DNA from: an uncultured Eubacteriales bacterium
GTDB lineage: Bacteria; Bacillota; Clostridia; Monoglobales; Monoglobaceae
Length of the DNA stretch: 20,178 nucleotides
Direction: 5' to 3'
Assembly (NCBI GenBank): GCA_900552305.1
Contig: URZD01000012.1
Coordinates: forward strand, 1-20,178
Shown one piece after another: positions 1-6,772 of the stretch; the first letter of the stretch is position 1; each line of letters starts with the position of its first letter. The position numbers and the translations under genes are program-made. The notes under the pieces are model-generated. The model did not search any database. It saw only the letters and a program-made list of their open reading frames with translations, and was not told the DNA's origin.

Positions 1-106
1 CGACCCAGATGGAAGACTTGAACTCGTTGGCCTTCTGAATAAAGAAGGTTGCCGGTCTTGCATGGAGTCCAACCTGATTTTGGACAACAACTTCCTTTAA
101 AAACAT
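1..106 (-). CDS. ptsH: HPr family phosphocarrier protein (N-terminal part; gene runs off the window)
   Basis: Only the first 35 codons are inside the window. The reading begins with ATG at 106 and contains GLHARPA at residues 13-19, which is the HPr phosphorylation site with His15 and Arg17. It is followed by FFIQKANEFKSS, typical of Clostridia HPr. HPr carries phosphate from enzyme I to the sugar-specific PTS enzymes; in Bacillota a second form, phosphorylated on Ser46, drives catabolite repression. The Ser46 region lies outside the window, so a Crh-like or non-PTS paralogue cannot be excluded. A ribosome binding site (AAAGGAGC, 113-120) sits about 6 nt before the start. The gene has its own promoter at 192-220, so it is a separate unit from the rluA-like gene upstream. 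Confidence 0.9.
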   Translation of the reverse strand, partial: MFLKEVVVQNQVGLHARPATFFIQKANEFKSSIWV

Positions 107-191
107 AATACCGCTCCTTTAGTAACTAAATCCGTAATCAACCCAATACCAATCACGAAGCCTATGTTTCATGATTGTAAAACATATATAT

Positions 192-220
192 AGAATACTA
201 AAAATTTTTGTATAAGTCAA
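192..220 (-). promoter_or_regulatory. Sigma-A promoter of the HPr gene
   Basis: Read on the minus strand, TTGACT (215-220) is followed by a 17-nt spacer and TATTCT (192-197). The spacing is ideal and both hexamers match consensus well. The predicted start near 185 would give a leader of about 80 nt before the HPr start codon. The surrounding stretch (107-268) is very AT-rich and holds no other gene. Confidence 0.75.
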
Positions 221-268
221 CACCTTTTACAAAAATTTTTTGGTTTTTTTAAATAAAAAGTATAAAAT

Positions 269-1183
269 CTACGGCTGATTCTCAATTTTTAACAAAAGTT
301 TGTTCATATCCGGCGGCAATTCTGTTGAAAATTCCAGTTTCATATTTGTGACCGGATGTCTGAATGTCAACCTGCCTGCATGGAGCGCATGACGCAAAAT
401 AAGGTCACGTTCCATGTCGCCGTTCCCATAAAGCCAATCCCCTACAAGTGAATGCCCTATATGCGAAAAATGGACTCTTATCTGATGAGTTCGCCCCGTT
501 TCAAGCCTTATATCAAGCAAAGAAAACCTTTCGCCAATAACCGCTGCGGTTTCGTAAATCGTTTTCGCATATTTGCCGTCTGCCGCGGCAACACGTTTTA
601 TTACACTGTCGCTTTCGCGCCTTATCGGAATTTCTATGCAGCCGCACGGCGGCGAAACAACGCCGTGCACGATTGCGGTATAGCCGCGGCTGAATGTTCC
701 GTTTATAATCTGCTCGGAAAGCCGACTGTGCGCGTATCTGTTTTTTGCTATAACGCAAAGTCCCGATGTATCCTTATCAAGCCGATTCACAATGTGATAG
801 CCGTAATGCCCGCCGTTTTGATTGCGGTGATACATTACCCCGTTTGCAAGCGTACTCTCGCGGTTGTTCATGCTGGGGTGCGAACATAAACCGCCCGGCT
901 TGTTGATTACAATAATGTAGTCATCCTCAAACAGAATTTCCAAATCCATTTTATACGGCTGAATATTGTCCGCTGCGGCATTTTCTTCAACAACGGCACA
1001 AAGTATGTCACCTTCAGAAACCTTGTCTACACTGCGGCAAGCAATTCCGTTTATTTTGATTCTTCCGCTTGTTTTAAGCTCCTTAATAAGTCCCGAGGAT
1101 ATTCCGAAAACCGCCTTTAAAACTCTTTCCGCGGTTTTTCCGTTCTCGCAGCGCTTTACGGTATGTTCAAGTATCGCAGCCAT
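269..1183 (-). CDS. RluA-family rRNA/tRNA pseudouridine synthase
   Basis: This 304-residue cytoplasmic enzyme would isomerise uridine to pseudouridine in structured RNA. An N-terminal S4-like RNA-binding segment (about residues 13-75) is followed by the catalytic domain. INKPGG at 93-98 is the family's conserved start of that domain. The signature NRLDKDTSGL lies at 133-142, with Asp136 as the expected catalytic Asp. TGRTHQIRVH near residue 230 is the conserved C-terminal RluA motif. The length is normal for RluD/YlyB-type enzymes. Which RNA position is modified cannot be told. The start codon overlaps the stop of the upstream HAD gene by one base (TAATG), so the two are translationally coupled within the asnB-like operon. 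No clear intrinsic terminator follows the gene. Confidence 0.93.
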   Translation of the reverse strand: MAAILEHTVKRCENGKTAERVLKAVFGISSGLIKELKTSGRIKINGIACRSVDKVSEGDILCAVVEENAAADNIQPYKMDLEILFEDDYIIVINKPGGLCSHPSMNNRESTLANGVMYHRNQNGGHYGYHIVNRLDKDTSGLCVIAKNRYAHSRLSEQIINGTFSRGYTAIVHGVVSPPCGCIEIPIRRESDSVIKRVAAADGKYAKTIYETAAVIGERFSLLDIRLETGRTHQIRVHFSHIGHSLVGDWLYGNGDMERDLILRHALHAGRLTFRHPVTNMKLEFSTELPPDMNKLLLKIENQP

Positions 1184-1830
1184 TACAGATTCGCCACCCT
1201 GCTCTTTAGCTGCTCCGCAAGCTCAACAATAGAGTCAACCGTATAATCCGGCTTAAATTCCGCTATTTTTTCAGCAGGCGTAAGCGAATAGCTGACCGCG
1301 CAAAGCTCCATGCCCGCCGCCCGCGCCGCGCGAAAGTCAAACTCGCTGTCACCCACATACATACATTCGCGGGCGGAAAATCCGAGCTTGTCAGCGGCAT
1401 ACAAAAGCGGCTCGGGGTCGGGCTTAAACCGCTCTGTATCCTCCGGCGTGACAATAATGTCAAGCGTGTTTCCAAGTCCCATTATTTTTATACCCTTATC
1501 AAGCAGTTCGCGTCTTTTTGATGAAACCATTCCGACTGTAAATCCGGCTTTTTTCAGCATTTTAACGCCTTCCGCTGCGCCTTTAAACGGCTTTGCAACA
1601 TCATCGTGGAGAAGCTCGTTATAATGTCGGTAGGTATGATAAAGCTCCTCTCCCTTTTCGCCGTATTCCATTAACGATGAATAAAGCGGTCTGCCGTATA
1701 GCTTCATTATTTCATTATAGCCTATTTTGCGGTTTAAAACCGTCTTAAACGCTACCTTATACGAATCAAATATCAAATCATTGGTGTTAAGGAGCGTGCC
1801 GTCATTGTCGAATAAAACTGCTTTTATCAT
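1183..1830 (-). CDS. HAD-superfamily phosphatase, PpaX-like (pyrophosphatase/phosphoglycolate phosphatase type)
   Basis: This 215-residue HAD hydrolase has all four motifs: FDNDGT (residues 7-12, nucleophile Asp8 and acid/base Asp10), the Ser of VSSKRR (motif II), the Lys of RFKPDPEP (motif III) and VGDSEFD (motif IV). The NTN after motif I, the GRPLYSSL stretch and KPDPEP resemble Bacillus PpaX more than a generic phosphoglycolate phosphatase. PpaX removes the pyrophosphate released when HPr kinase/phosphorylase dephosphorylates HPr-Ser-P, so the HPr gene nearby is suggestive. The gene lies 17 nt after the asnB-like gene, with AGAGGTGA just before ATG, and its stop overlaps the rluA-like start. 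The family is certain; the substrate is inferred. Confidence 0.85.
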   Translation of the reverse strand: MIKAVLFDNDGTLLNTNDLIFDSYKVAFKTVLNRKIGYNEIMKLYGRPLYSSLMEYGEKGEELYHTYRHYNELLHDDVAKPFKGAAEGVKMLKKAGFTVGMVSSKRRELLDKGIKIMGLGNTLDIIVTPEDTERFKPDPEPLLYAADKLGFSARECMYVGDSEFDFRAARAAGMELCAVSYSLTPAEKIAEFKPDYTVDSIVELAEQLKSRVANL

Positions 1831-1847
1831 ATGTTCACCTCTGAAAA

Positions 1848-3683
1848 TCAGATACTTATTTTTATGTTATATTTACTGAGCCAGTACTCCAGCTGAATTA
1901 CATACGCATAAAGCTGCGGAGTTGCCATAAGCTGACCGAACCACGGTTTTCCGTAATCGGACGGCTGATTCGCAACATCTTCTATATAGCTGCGGTTGAC
2001 AATCTCCGCCGCCCGCGAGTTCGGATTCGCAAGTATTTCAAGCGCCGCTTTTTTGACCGTTTCTTCATACTGCGGATTGTGCGTTTTGGGGAACGGACTC
2101 TTTTTCCTCCACAAAACCTCCTCCGGCAGCAGACCGTCAAAAATCATGCGCAGAAGTCCCTTTTCGCGGTCATCGTACGCTTTGAATTTCCACGGCACAT
2201 TCCAGATATATTCAACCAGTTTATGGTCGCAGAACGGCATTCTTATTTCAAGTCCGCAGTTCATTCCGATACGCTCCGAACGTGCGCCGAGCGTATACAT
2301 AAACCAGTTAAGATTAAGGTACGCAATCTCGCGGCGGCGCGACTCCTCTGCGCTGTCCTTGGCACAGCGGGGCGTTTTTGCCACACTTTTGTTGTAGCTC
2401 GAATATATATAATGGGTTATATCGTCCGGACACATAAGCTCCGGCGAAATCAGACTTTGCCTAAGCTCCGTGTTTCTTGCCCAAGGAAATACATTCGCTT
2501 CAAAATCCTCGCGGCGGTGAAACCACGGATAGCCGCCGAAAACCTCATCCGCACATTCGCCCGAAAGCGCGCCGTTAAAGTCTTTTCCTATTTCACTGCA
2601 AAGGAAATAAAGCGAGGAATCGACATCCGCCATTCCGGGCAAATCCCGCGCGCAAACCGCGTCCTCCAGCAGCGCAAAGAGCCGCTCGTTGTTTACGGTT
2701 ATAACATGGTGATTTGAGTGCAGAGCCTCGACCATTTCGTTTATATACGAATCATCCGATGCCGGCTGATATGCCGTTGGATGAAAATATTCATCATTTC
2801 CGTCATATTTCAGCGAGAACGTATTAAGCTCGCTGCCGTACCGCTTTGCGGCAAGAGCGCATATAGAGCTTGAATCGACTCCGCCGGACAAAAAGCAGCA
2901 CATATTCCGACCTTTCGGCTCAAGCTGTGTGTTTATCGCGTCAAACGCGAGCTTTCGCGCGTGTTCCAGACAGTCCTCGAACGAATCGGTAAACGGTTTG
3001 GATTCAAGTCGCCAATAGCACGAAGAATTAAAGCCGCTTTTGTTGAAGGTCGCGCAGTTTGCGGGCAATATTTCATAAATATCCTTGAAAATGCCGCAGC
3101 CCTGCGTTTGTGCGGGACCCAGTCCCATAACCTCGCATACTCCTGTTTTGTCGATTACCGCATCAACGGACGGATATGCCAGTACACCTTTCAGCTCCGA
3201 CGCGAAAATTATGCACTCGTTTTTAAGCGTATAATAAAGCGGCTTTATTCCGAAACGGTCGCGGAACAGAAACAACTCCCGCTTTGAGGAATCCCAAATC
3301 GCCGCGGCAAAAATTCCGTTAAAGCGCCTAAGACAACCTGCGCCCCATTTTATGTAGGCGTGGAGTACAATTTCCGCATCCGAAAAATCATCCGTGTCTA
3401 TTCCGTGCTTTTCAAGCTCTGACGCGACCTCGCCGCTGTTATACACAAGTCCGTCAAATGTGATTGTGTACTCGCTGTCGCCGACCCGAACGCTTATCGG
3501 AATACTTCTTTCCTCGTTTTCCGATTCCTCGAATGATGTTCCGCCGATTACCGCAAAGTCGCAGTTTTTAACCTTCAGATTTTTTCCGCCGCGTTTAATC
3601 AAGGCTCTTGTCATTTCCTGTACGTTTCCGATTTCGCCGCACAGGTTTCTTTTGCAGCTTGCAATTCCGCATATTCCGGACAT
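1848..3683 (-). CDS. asnB: Asparagine synthetase B-like protein with a degenerate glutaminase domain
   Basis: This 611-residue protein has the two-domain layout of glutamine-hydrolysing asparagine synthetase. The synthetase half looks active: SGGVDSS (266-272) is the ATP-pyrophosphatase loop and SGECADEVFGGY (374-385) the second conserved motif. RDRFGIKPLY (141-150) joins the domains. The N-terminal glutaminase half is abnormal. The sequence begins M-S-G-I-C-G-I, so the nucleophile position after Met1 is Ser (codon TCC), not Cys. The usual RGPD reads RGGK (31-34), and the NGE of the glutamine site reads DGL (77-79). GGGAGG lies 8 nt before ATG, so a misplaced start does not explain the Ser. 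It may use ammonia, may be an amidotransferase with another substrate, or may use Ser as nucleophile. It leads the operon. Confidence 0.88.
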   Translation of the reverse strand: MSGICGIASCKRNLCGEIGNVQEMTRALIKRGGKNLKVKNCDFAVIGGTSFEESENEERSIPISVRVGDSEYTITFDGLVYNSGEVASELEKHGIDTDDFSDAEIVLHAYIKWGAGCLRRFNGIFAAAIWDSSKRELFLFRDRFGIKPLYYTLKNECIIFASELKGVLAYPSVDAVIDKTGVCEVMGLGPAQTQGCGIFKDIYEILPANCATFNKSGFNSSCYWRLESKPFTDSFEDCLEHARKLAFDAINTQLEPKGRNMCCFLSGGVDSSSICALAAKRYGSELNTFSLKYDGNDEYFHPTAYQPASDDSYINEMVEALHSNHHVITVNNERLFALLEDAVCARDLPGMADVDSSLYFLCSEIGKDFNGALSGECADEVFGGYPWFHRREDFEANVFPWARNTELRQSLISPELMCPDDITHYIYSSYNKSVAKTPRCAKDSAEESRRREIAYLNLNWFMYTLGARSERIGMNCGLEIRMPFCDHKLVEYIWNVPWKFKAYDDREKGLLRMIFDGLLPEEVLWRKKSPFPKTHNPQYEETVKKAALEILANPNSRAAEIVNRSYIEDVANQPSDYGKPWFGQLMATPQLYAYVIQLEYWLSKYNIKISI

Positions 3684-3715
3684 AAATTTTACCTCCCAAA
3701 ATATTTTTCTTAAAT

Positions 3716-3744
3716 AGTATATGCAATATTTCGGAAAGTGTGAA
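3716..3744 (-). promoter_or_regulatory. Sigma-A promoter of the asnB-like operon
   Basis: On the minus strand TTCACA (3739-3744) and TATACT (3716-3721) are separated by exactly 17 nt, each one mismatch from consensus. The -35 lies just beyond the stop codon of the upstream gene (3751-3753), and no terminator is visible between them. The asnB-like operon could therefore also receive read-through. Confidence 0.72.
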
Positions 3745-3750
3745 GAATTA

Positions 3751-4689
3751 TCAGTAAAATGTTGCCGTAGGCTCCTCCGGCTCGGATGTAACCGCGTAAT
3801 CCTTCAGATAAAGCACCGGCCCCGCGCCGCGGTACATTTTGTGCTTTTCTATACGAATTTCCGCCGTAAGGACAATCCAGTCGCCGTTTTCCATCTGCGG
3901 CTTTCTGCCGCTGCACACTATGCCTTTGAATGTAATATCCTCAACACAGCACGTCATAATCGGTCTGCCTATTACAAAGCAGTCGCTTGGCATACGGCGG
4001 TCAATCGAAATAACGCCGGTAAATTTTACTGTTTTTTTGTTGTACTTCTTCATATCTTCAACAAGGTCGCGGTACCAAAGCGCGTAATTGCGTATACCAA
4101 CCTCTATCACAGGCGCGTCAATGTCAAACGGAAGCGGATCCTCTATATCGTCATACTCGATTTCGCCGTTTTTATATTCGTAAATTATGTCGCAGCGCCT
4201 GCTTACCGCACGGACAATTTTATGCAGCTCCGCTTTGTCCGTTGCCTCTGTGCAGCGGTTAAACACCGCAAGCTCGCAGTTTTGCAGCTTTTCTACAACA
4301 AGATTTCTCATGTTTGAGTTGTAGCTCATGAATGTTCCCGCATCGCTGAAGGTCATTTCCTGGTAAATAATCCAGTTGTCCGGTATGTTTGTATACAGTA
4401 CCGGCAAGGACCACATTCCGTTGTACTCAATCATGACGCGCACCGCTCTGTGCTTTTTGCAAAGGCTGTGCAGCTTGTCCTGATTTATATCCTCAATGTC
4501 GTCTATGACCTCGGTAAAGATGTTCTTTTTTTCAAGCAGGTTTGCGTCAAGCTCGACCTCGCCCTCCTCGCATAGCAGCAGCAGAGTTCTTTCTCCGCTC
4601 GCAAAACGCTCGTCATCAAGGGTTTCCTTGATGAATGTTGTCTTTCCCGACTCCAAAAAGCCGGTAAATAAATATACCGCTATTTCCAT
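3751..4689 (-). CDS. CobW-like P-loop protein fused to a TIGR03943/YcgQ-like C-terminal domain
   Basis: This is a 312-residue soluble protein. The N-terminal half is a COG0523/CobW-like nucleotide-binding domain with Walker A GFLESGKTT (10-18), but it lacks the family's CxCC metal site and the E-P/T-S-G motif. A possible base-recognition element reads NRCTEATD near 164-171. The last about 100 residues contain FTGVISIDRRMP, FVIGRPIMTCC and NGDWI, which match the C-terminal domain of TIGR03943 (B. subtilis YcgQ), normally a membrane protein paired with a YcgR/YraQ-type permease in metal-responsive loci. Here that domain follows a GTPase and no membrane segment is seen. It lies downstream of the His-rich CobW gene and is probably cotranscribed. 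A metal-handling role is inferred from these associations only; the substrate is unknown. Confidence 0.75.
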   Translation of the reverse strand: MEIAVYLFTGFLESGKTTFIKETLDDERFASGERTLLLLCEEGEVELDANLLEKKNIFTEVIDDIEDINQDKLHSLCKKHRAVRVMIEYNGMWSLPVLYTNIPDNWIIYQEMTFSDAGTFMSYNSNMRNLVVEKLQNCELAVFNRCTEATDKAELHKIVRAVSRRCDIIYEYKNGEIEYDDIEDPLPFDIDAPVIEVGIRNYALWYRDLVEDMKKYNKKTVKFTGVISIDRRMPSDCFVIGRPIMTCCVEDITFKGIVCSGRKPQMENGDWIVLTAEIRIEKHKMYRGAGPVLYLKDYAVTSEPEEPTATFY

Positions 4690-4714
4690 TTTTTCACGCT
4701 CTTTTCGTCTGTTT

Positions 4715-4810
4715 TTAATTCTGTCCGTTTTTGTATGTGAACGGCAAATATACTTTTGCCCCTTTCACAGCTTTGCTATATTCGCCGCAGGAGGTGCAAT
4801 TTTTGCCGAT
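4715..4810 (-). other. In-frame open tail after the CobW-like stop codon, with a CxxC motif
   Basis: Immediately after the TAA stop (4811-4813) the same frame stays open for 31 codons to the next TAA (4715-4717). It would encode a stretch containing KNCTSCGEY and ending in KVYLPFTYKNGQN. No ATG, GTG or TTG allows a full-length separate start; the only ATG in reach is the codon directly before the stop. A change of the stop to TAT would join it to the GTPase. It may be a lost C-terminal extension, a remnant of a small zinc-ribbon gene, or chance. Confidence 0.3.
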
Positions 4811-5914
4811 TTACATTTTGCCCTCTACCGAGAACAGCTTTTCTATAGCTTCCTTGTTTATATTTGAGCCGATAACGCAAAGTCTGCCTATGACGTCCGC
4901 CGCGCCGCGCCTTACATCAGGCTCGCCCGGAACATAGTCAAAGTGAATCCACTCGCCGTCATCCGCAGCAACAATCCCCTTCGCACGAAGAATTATGCCG
5001 TAGTCGCGCTCGTTTTCCAGCTCGGTAAGCATATTCTTTATTTCGTCCTCTGTGAATTTCTTTGTTGTTTCCGCGCCCCAGCTTACGAATACATCATCGG
5101 CATGATGATGACCGTGGTCATGTTCGTGGTCGTGACCGCAGCAACAATGTCCGTCATGGTCGTGATGATGCTCATGCTCGTGTTCATCATGCTCGTGGTC
5201 GCAGCAATGCTTATCGTGTTCGTGGTGGTGATGCTCGTGCTTGTCATGGTCGCGATGGCCCCCGCAAACAGGGCAGGTATCATCCCCGCTCATAAGGCTG
5301 TCTATCTCGGATTTTAAGGTTACCGCGCCTTCCATAGCCGCAAGAATCTGCTTTCCGTCAAGCTCGTCCCACGGAGTGGAAACAATTACCGCGTCCTCGT
5401 TCTCGTTTCTTATAAGAGAAATGCAGCTTTCAATTTTATCCTGCGCCATTCCGCCGGTATGGCTGAGGACTATGCACTTAGCGCTTTCAATCTGGTCGTT
5501 GTAGAACTCGCCGAAGTTTTTCATGTACATTTTACATTTTTTTGCATCGACAACCGCCGTATAGCTGTTTATAACAACATTTTCGGAAACAACCGTGCTG
5601 ACCGCGCGTATAACGTCGCTCAGCTTGCCCACGCCGGACGGCTCTATAACTATTCTGTCAGGCGAAAATTTATCAAGCACCTTTTTAAGAGCTTCGCTGA
5701 AATCGCCGACCAGGCTGCAACAAATACAGCCGGAGTTCATCTCGGTAATCTCGATTCCCGCGTCCTTCAAAAATCCGCCGTCAATGCCTATTTCGCCGAA
5801 CTCGTTTTCGATCAGTACAACCTTTTCGCCTTTATACGCCTCGCCTATGAGCTTTTTTATTAGCGTAGTTTTGCCCGCTCCCAAAAAACCCGAAAAAATA
5901 TCAATTTTTGTCAT
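4811..5914 (-). CDS. CobW/COG0523-family GTPase with a long His-rich metal-binding insert
   Basis: A G3E-type metallochaperone GTPase. It has Walker A GFLGAGKTT, the CxCC-type site GCICC and EPSG (residues 12-20, 65-69 and 94-97, counted from the upstream GTG). A CPVC pair (217-220) is followed by about 55 residues carrying roughly 25 His and several Cys (223-274), then the CobW C-terminal domain. Such proteins use GTP hydrolysis to move Zn2+, Co2+ or similar ions into client proteins; zinc is my best guess. I start at ATG 5914 because the family usually begins MTKIDIFSGF; an in-frame GTG at 5923 would add three residues, and neither has an ideal ribosome binding site. Only a weak promoter candidate is seen upstream (TTGTAA 6028-6033, 16 nt, TATATC 6006-6011). 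The stop is followed by an unusual open tail. Confidence 0.9.
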   Translation of the reverse strand: MTKIDIFSGFLGAGKTTLIKKLIGEAYKGEKVVLIENEFGEIGIDGGFLKDAGIEITEMNSGCICCSLVGDFSEALKKVLDKFSPDRIVIEPSGVGKLSDVIRAVSTVVSENVVINSYTAVVDAKKCKMYMKNFGEFYNDQIESAKCIVLSHTGGMAQDKIESCISLIRNENEDAVIVSTPWDELDGKQILAAMEGAVTLKSEIDSLMSGDDTCPVCGGHRDHDKHEHHHHEHDKHCCDHEHDEHEHEHHHDHDGHCCCGHDHEHDHGHHHADDVFVSWGAETTKKFTEDEIKNMLTELENERDYGIILRAKGIVAADDGEWIHFDYVPGEPDVRRGAADVIGRLCVIGSNINKEAIEKLFSVEGKM

Positions 5915-5923
5915 TTTATCCAC

Positions 5924-6725
5924 GCAGCCTTTCTTGTGTTAAAGTTTGGTTTTTGCTTTAAATCCTCTTGTGAACATTAAACCGCAAAAATATTTTTTAT
6001 ATGGGGATATAAAACACCTTGTTTTAATTACAAAAACCCACCGGCTTTTATACCTCCGTATAAAAAATACAGACGGCAGATTTTGTACCCTTATCCGACC
6101 GTGAAACACAGGGGTAAGGCGGTTGTATCGCTTTGAATTTACCCCAAAGAAAACCCGCCTCATCAGGGGGATGAAATCAGATGATACAAATTCACTTAGG
6201 AATAAACCAAATCGACACAGACCTGAACTTTGCTGCAAAAAAGCGCGGGACGTTCCGTATCATGCTATACCATTCAAGCGGAGCGAACGTTCCGTTCGGA
6301 CGGTATAATCCGTCAACACAACACCGTTGCTTTTAAGTATAAAAGTTCCGACTTTGTTAAGTCGAAGCTGCTTTCCGCATATTTTAAAGCCTTCCTATAA
6401 GATAAGTTTTTTGCGTATTCATCCAAAAAGCCGAGTCCGTACGGACAAGGTTTGTCAGACGTCCGCAAAAAAGCCTTTTCCTGTAGGTCCGAATCAAAAT
6501 CTGCCGATTGCCGCTACCCTATCCGAGCCTCCCTCAGAAGTACGCAGGTATAAAATCTGCCGTAGCAATACCGCCACGGTTTTCGCCGCAGCAATATGGT
6601 TAAATACATAAAGCTACATTTAACCATTATCTCTATTATACATTAAAACATTAAATTTATCAATACTTATTTTCAATATTTTTAATAATTTTAATGCACA
6701 AGCTGAAAAATTGTTATTTTTCATC
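5924..6725. other. 802-bp region without a convincing gene
   Basis: The stretch between the His-rich CobW gene and the terminator of the SLH gene has no open frame with a ribosome binding site and family-like composition. The short frames on both strands are interrupted and rich in Arg, Ser and Pro, as expected of translated non-coding DNA. Bases 6073-6563 are repetitive and palindromic and are listed separately. Bases 6601-6725 are AT-rich and show nothing further. The CobW-operon promoter should lie near 5930-6060. Confidence 0.6.
6073..6563. repeat. Internally repetitive segment bounded by a 17-nt inverted repeat
   Basis: The ends 6073-6089 and 6547-6563 are inverted copies matching at 16 of 17 positions (core AAAATCTGCCG). 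A further direct copy of the core lies at 6496-6506. A second module, TACCCTTATCCGA, occurs at 6086-6098 and again with one base missing at 6515-6526. Inside are strong palindromes: a GTCCGTACGGAC 12-mer at 6435-6446, a hairpin at 6266-6307 with outer stem TATACC/GGTATA and inner stem CGAACG/CGTTCG, and a possible three-way junction at 6123-6189 closed by TTGTATC/GATACAA. This fits a non-autonomous mobile or dispersed intergenic repeat, or a structured RNA. No transposase, target-site duplication or known RNA family was recognised. Confidence 0.45.
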
Positions 6726-6763
6726 AAAAAACGACAGCGATTATCAAAAAATCGCCGTCGTTT
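6726..6763 (-). terminator. Intrinsic terminator of the exporter/SLH operon
   Basis: On the minus strand AAACGACGGCGATT pairs with AATCGCTGTCGTTT over 14 positions (one G-T wobble) across a 7-nt loop, followed by more Ts. It lies about 10 nt after the SLH gene's stop codon. The A-run on the other side might make it weakly bidirectional. Confidence 0.88.
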
Positions 6764-6772
6764 CGCCAATAT

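Noticed and set aside
2079..2717. A 212-codon plus-strand frame antisense to the asparagine synthetase-like gene.
   Set aside because: The minus-strand protein is clearly real; the antisense frame lacks a ribosome binding site and recognisable motifs.
5092..5260. The tandem CAT/GTG-rich stretch as a possible CRISPR or minisatellite.
   Set aside because: It is irregular, has no spacer structure, and encodes the in-frame His-rich insert.
5062..5317. Several overlapping plus- and minus-strand frames rich in Val/Met or His/Arg.
   Set aside because: They are other-frame readings of the His-codon repeats in the CobW-type gene.
6130..6175. CTGATGA followed by a GGCGG/CCGCC stem on the minus strand, resembling a hammerhead ribozyme core.
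   Set aside because: The required GAAA after the stem is absent (TTACCCC follows), and no cleavage triplet context fits.
6123..6611. Two plus-strand frames (61 and 94 codons) in the non-coding gap.
   Set aside because: No ribosome binding sites, odd composition, and they overlap the repeats and hairpins; they look like translated non-coding DNA.
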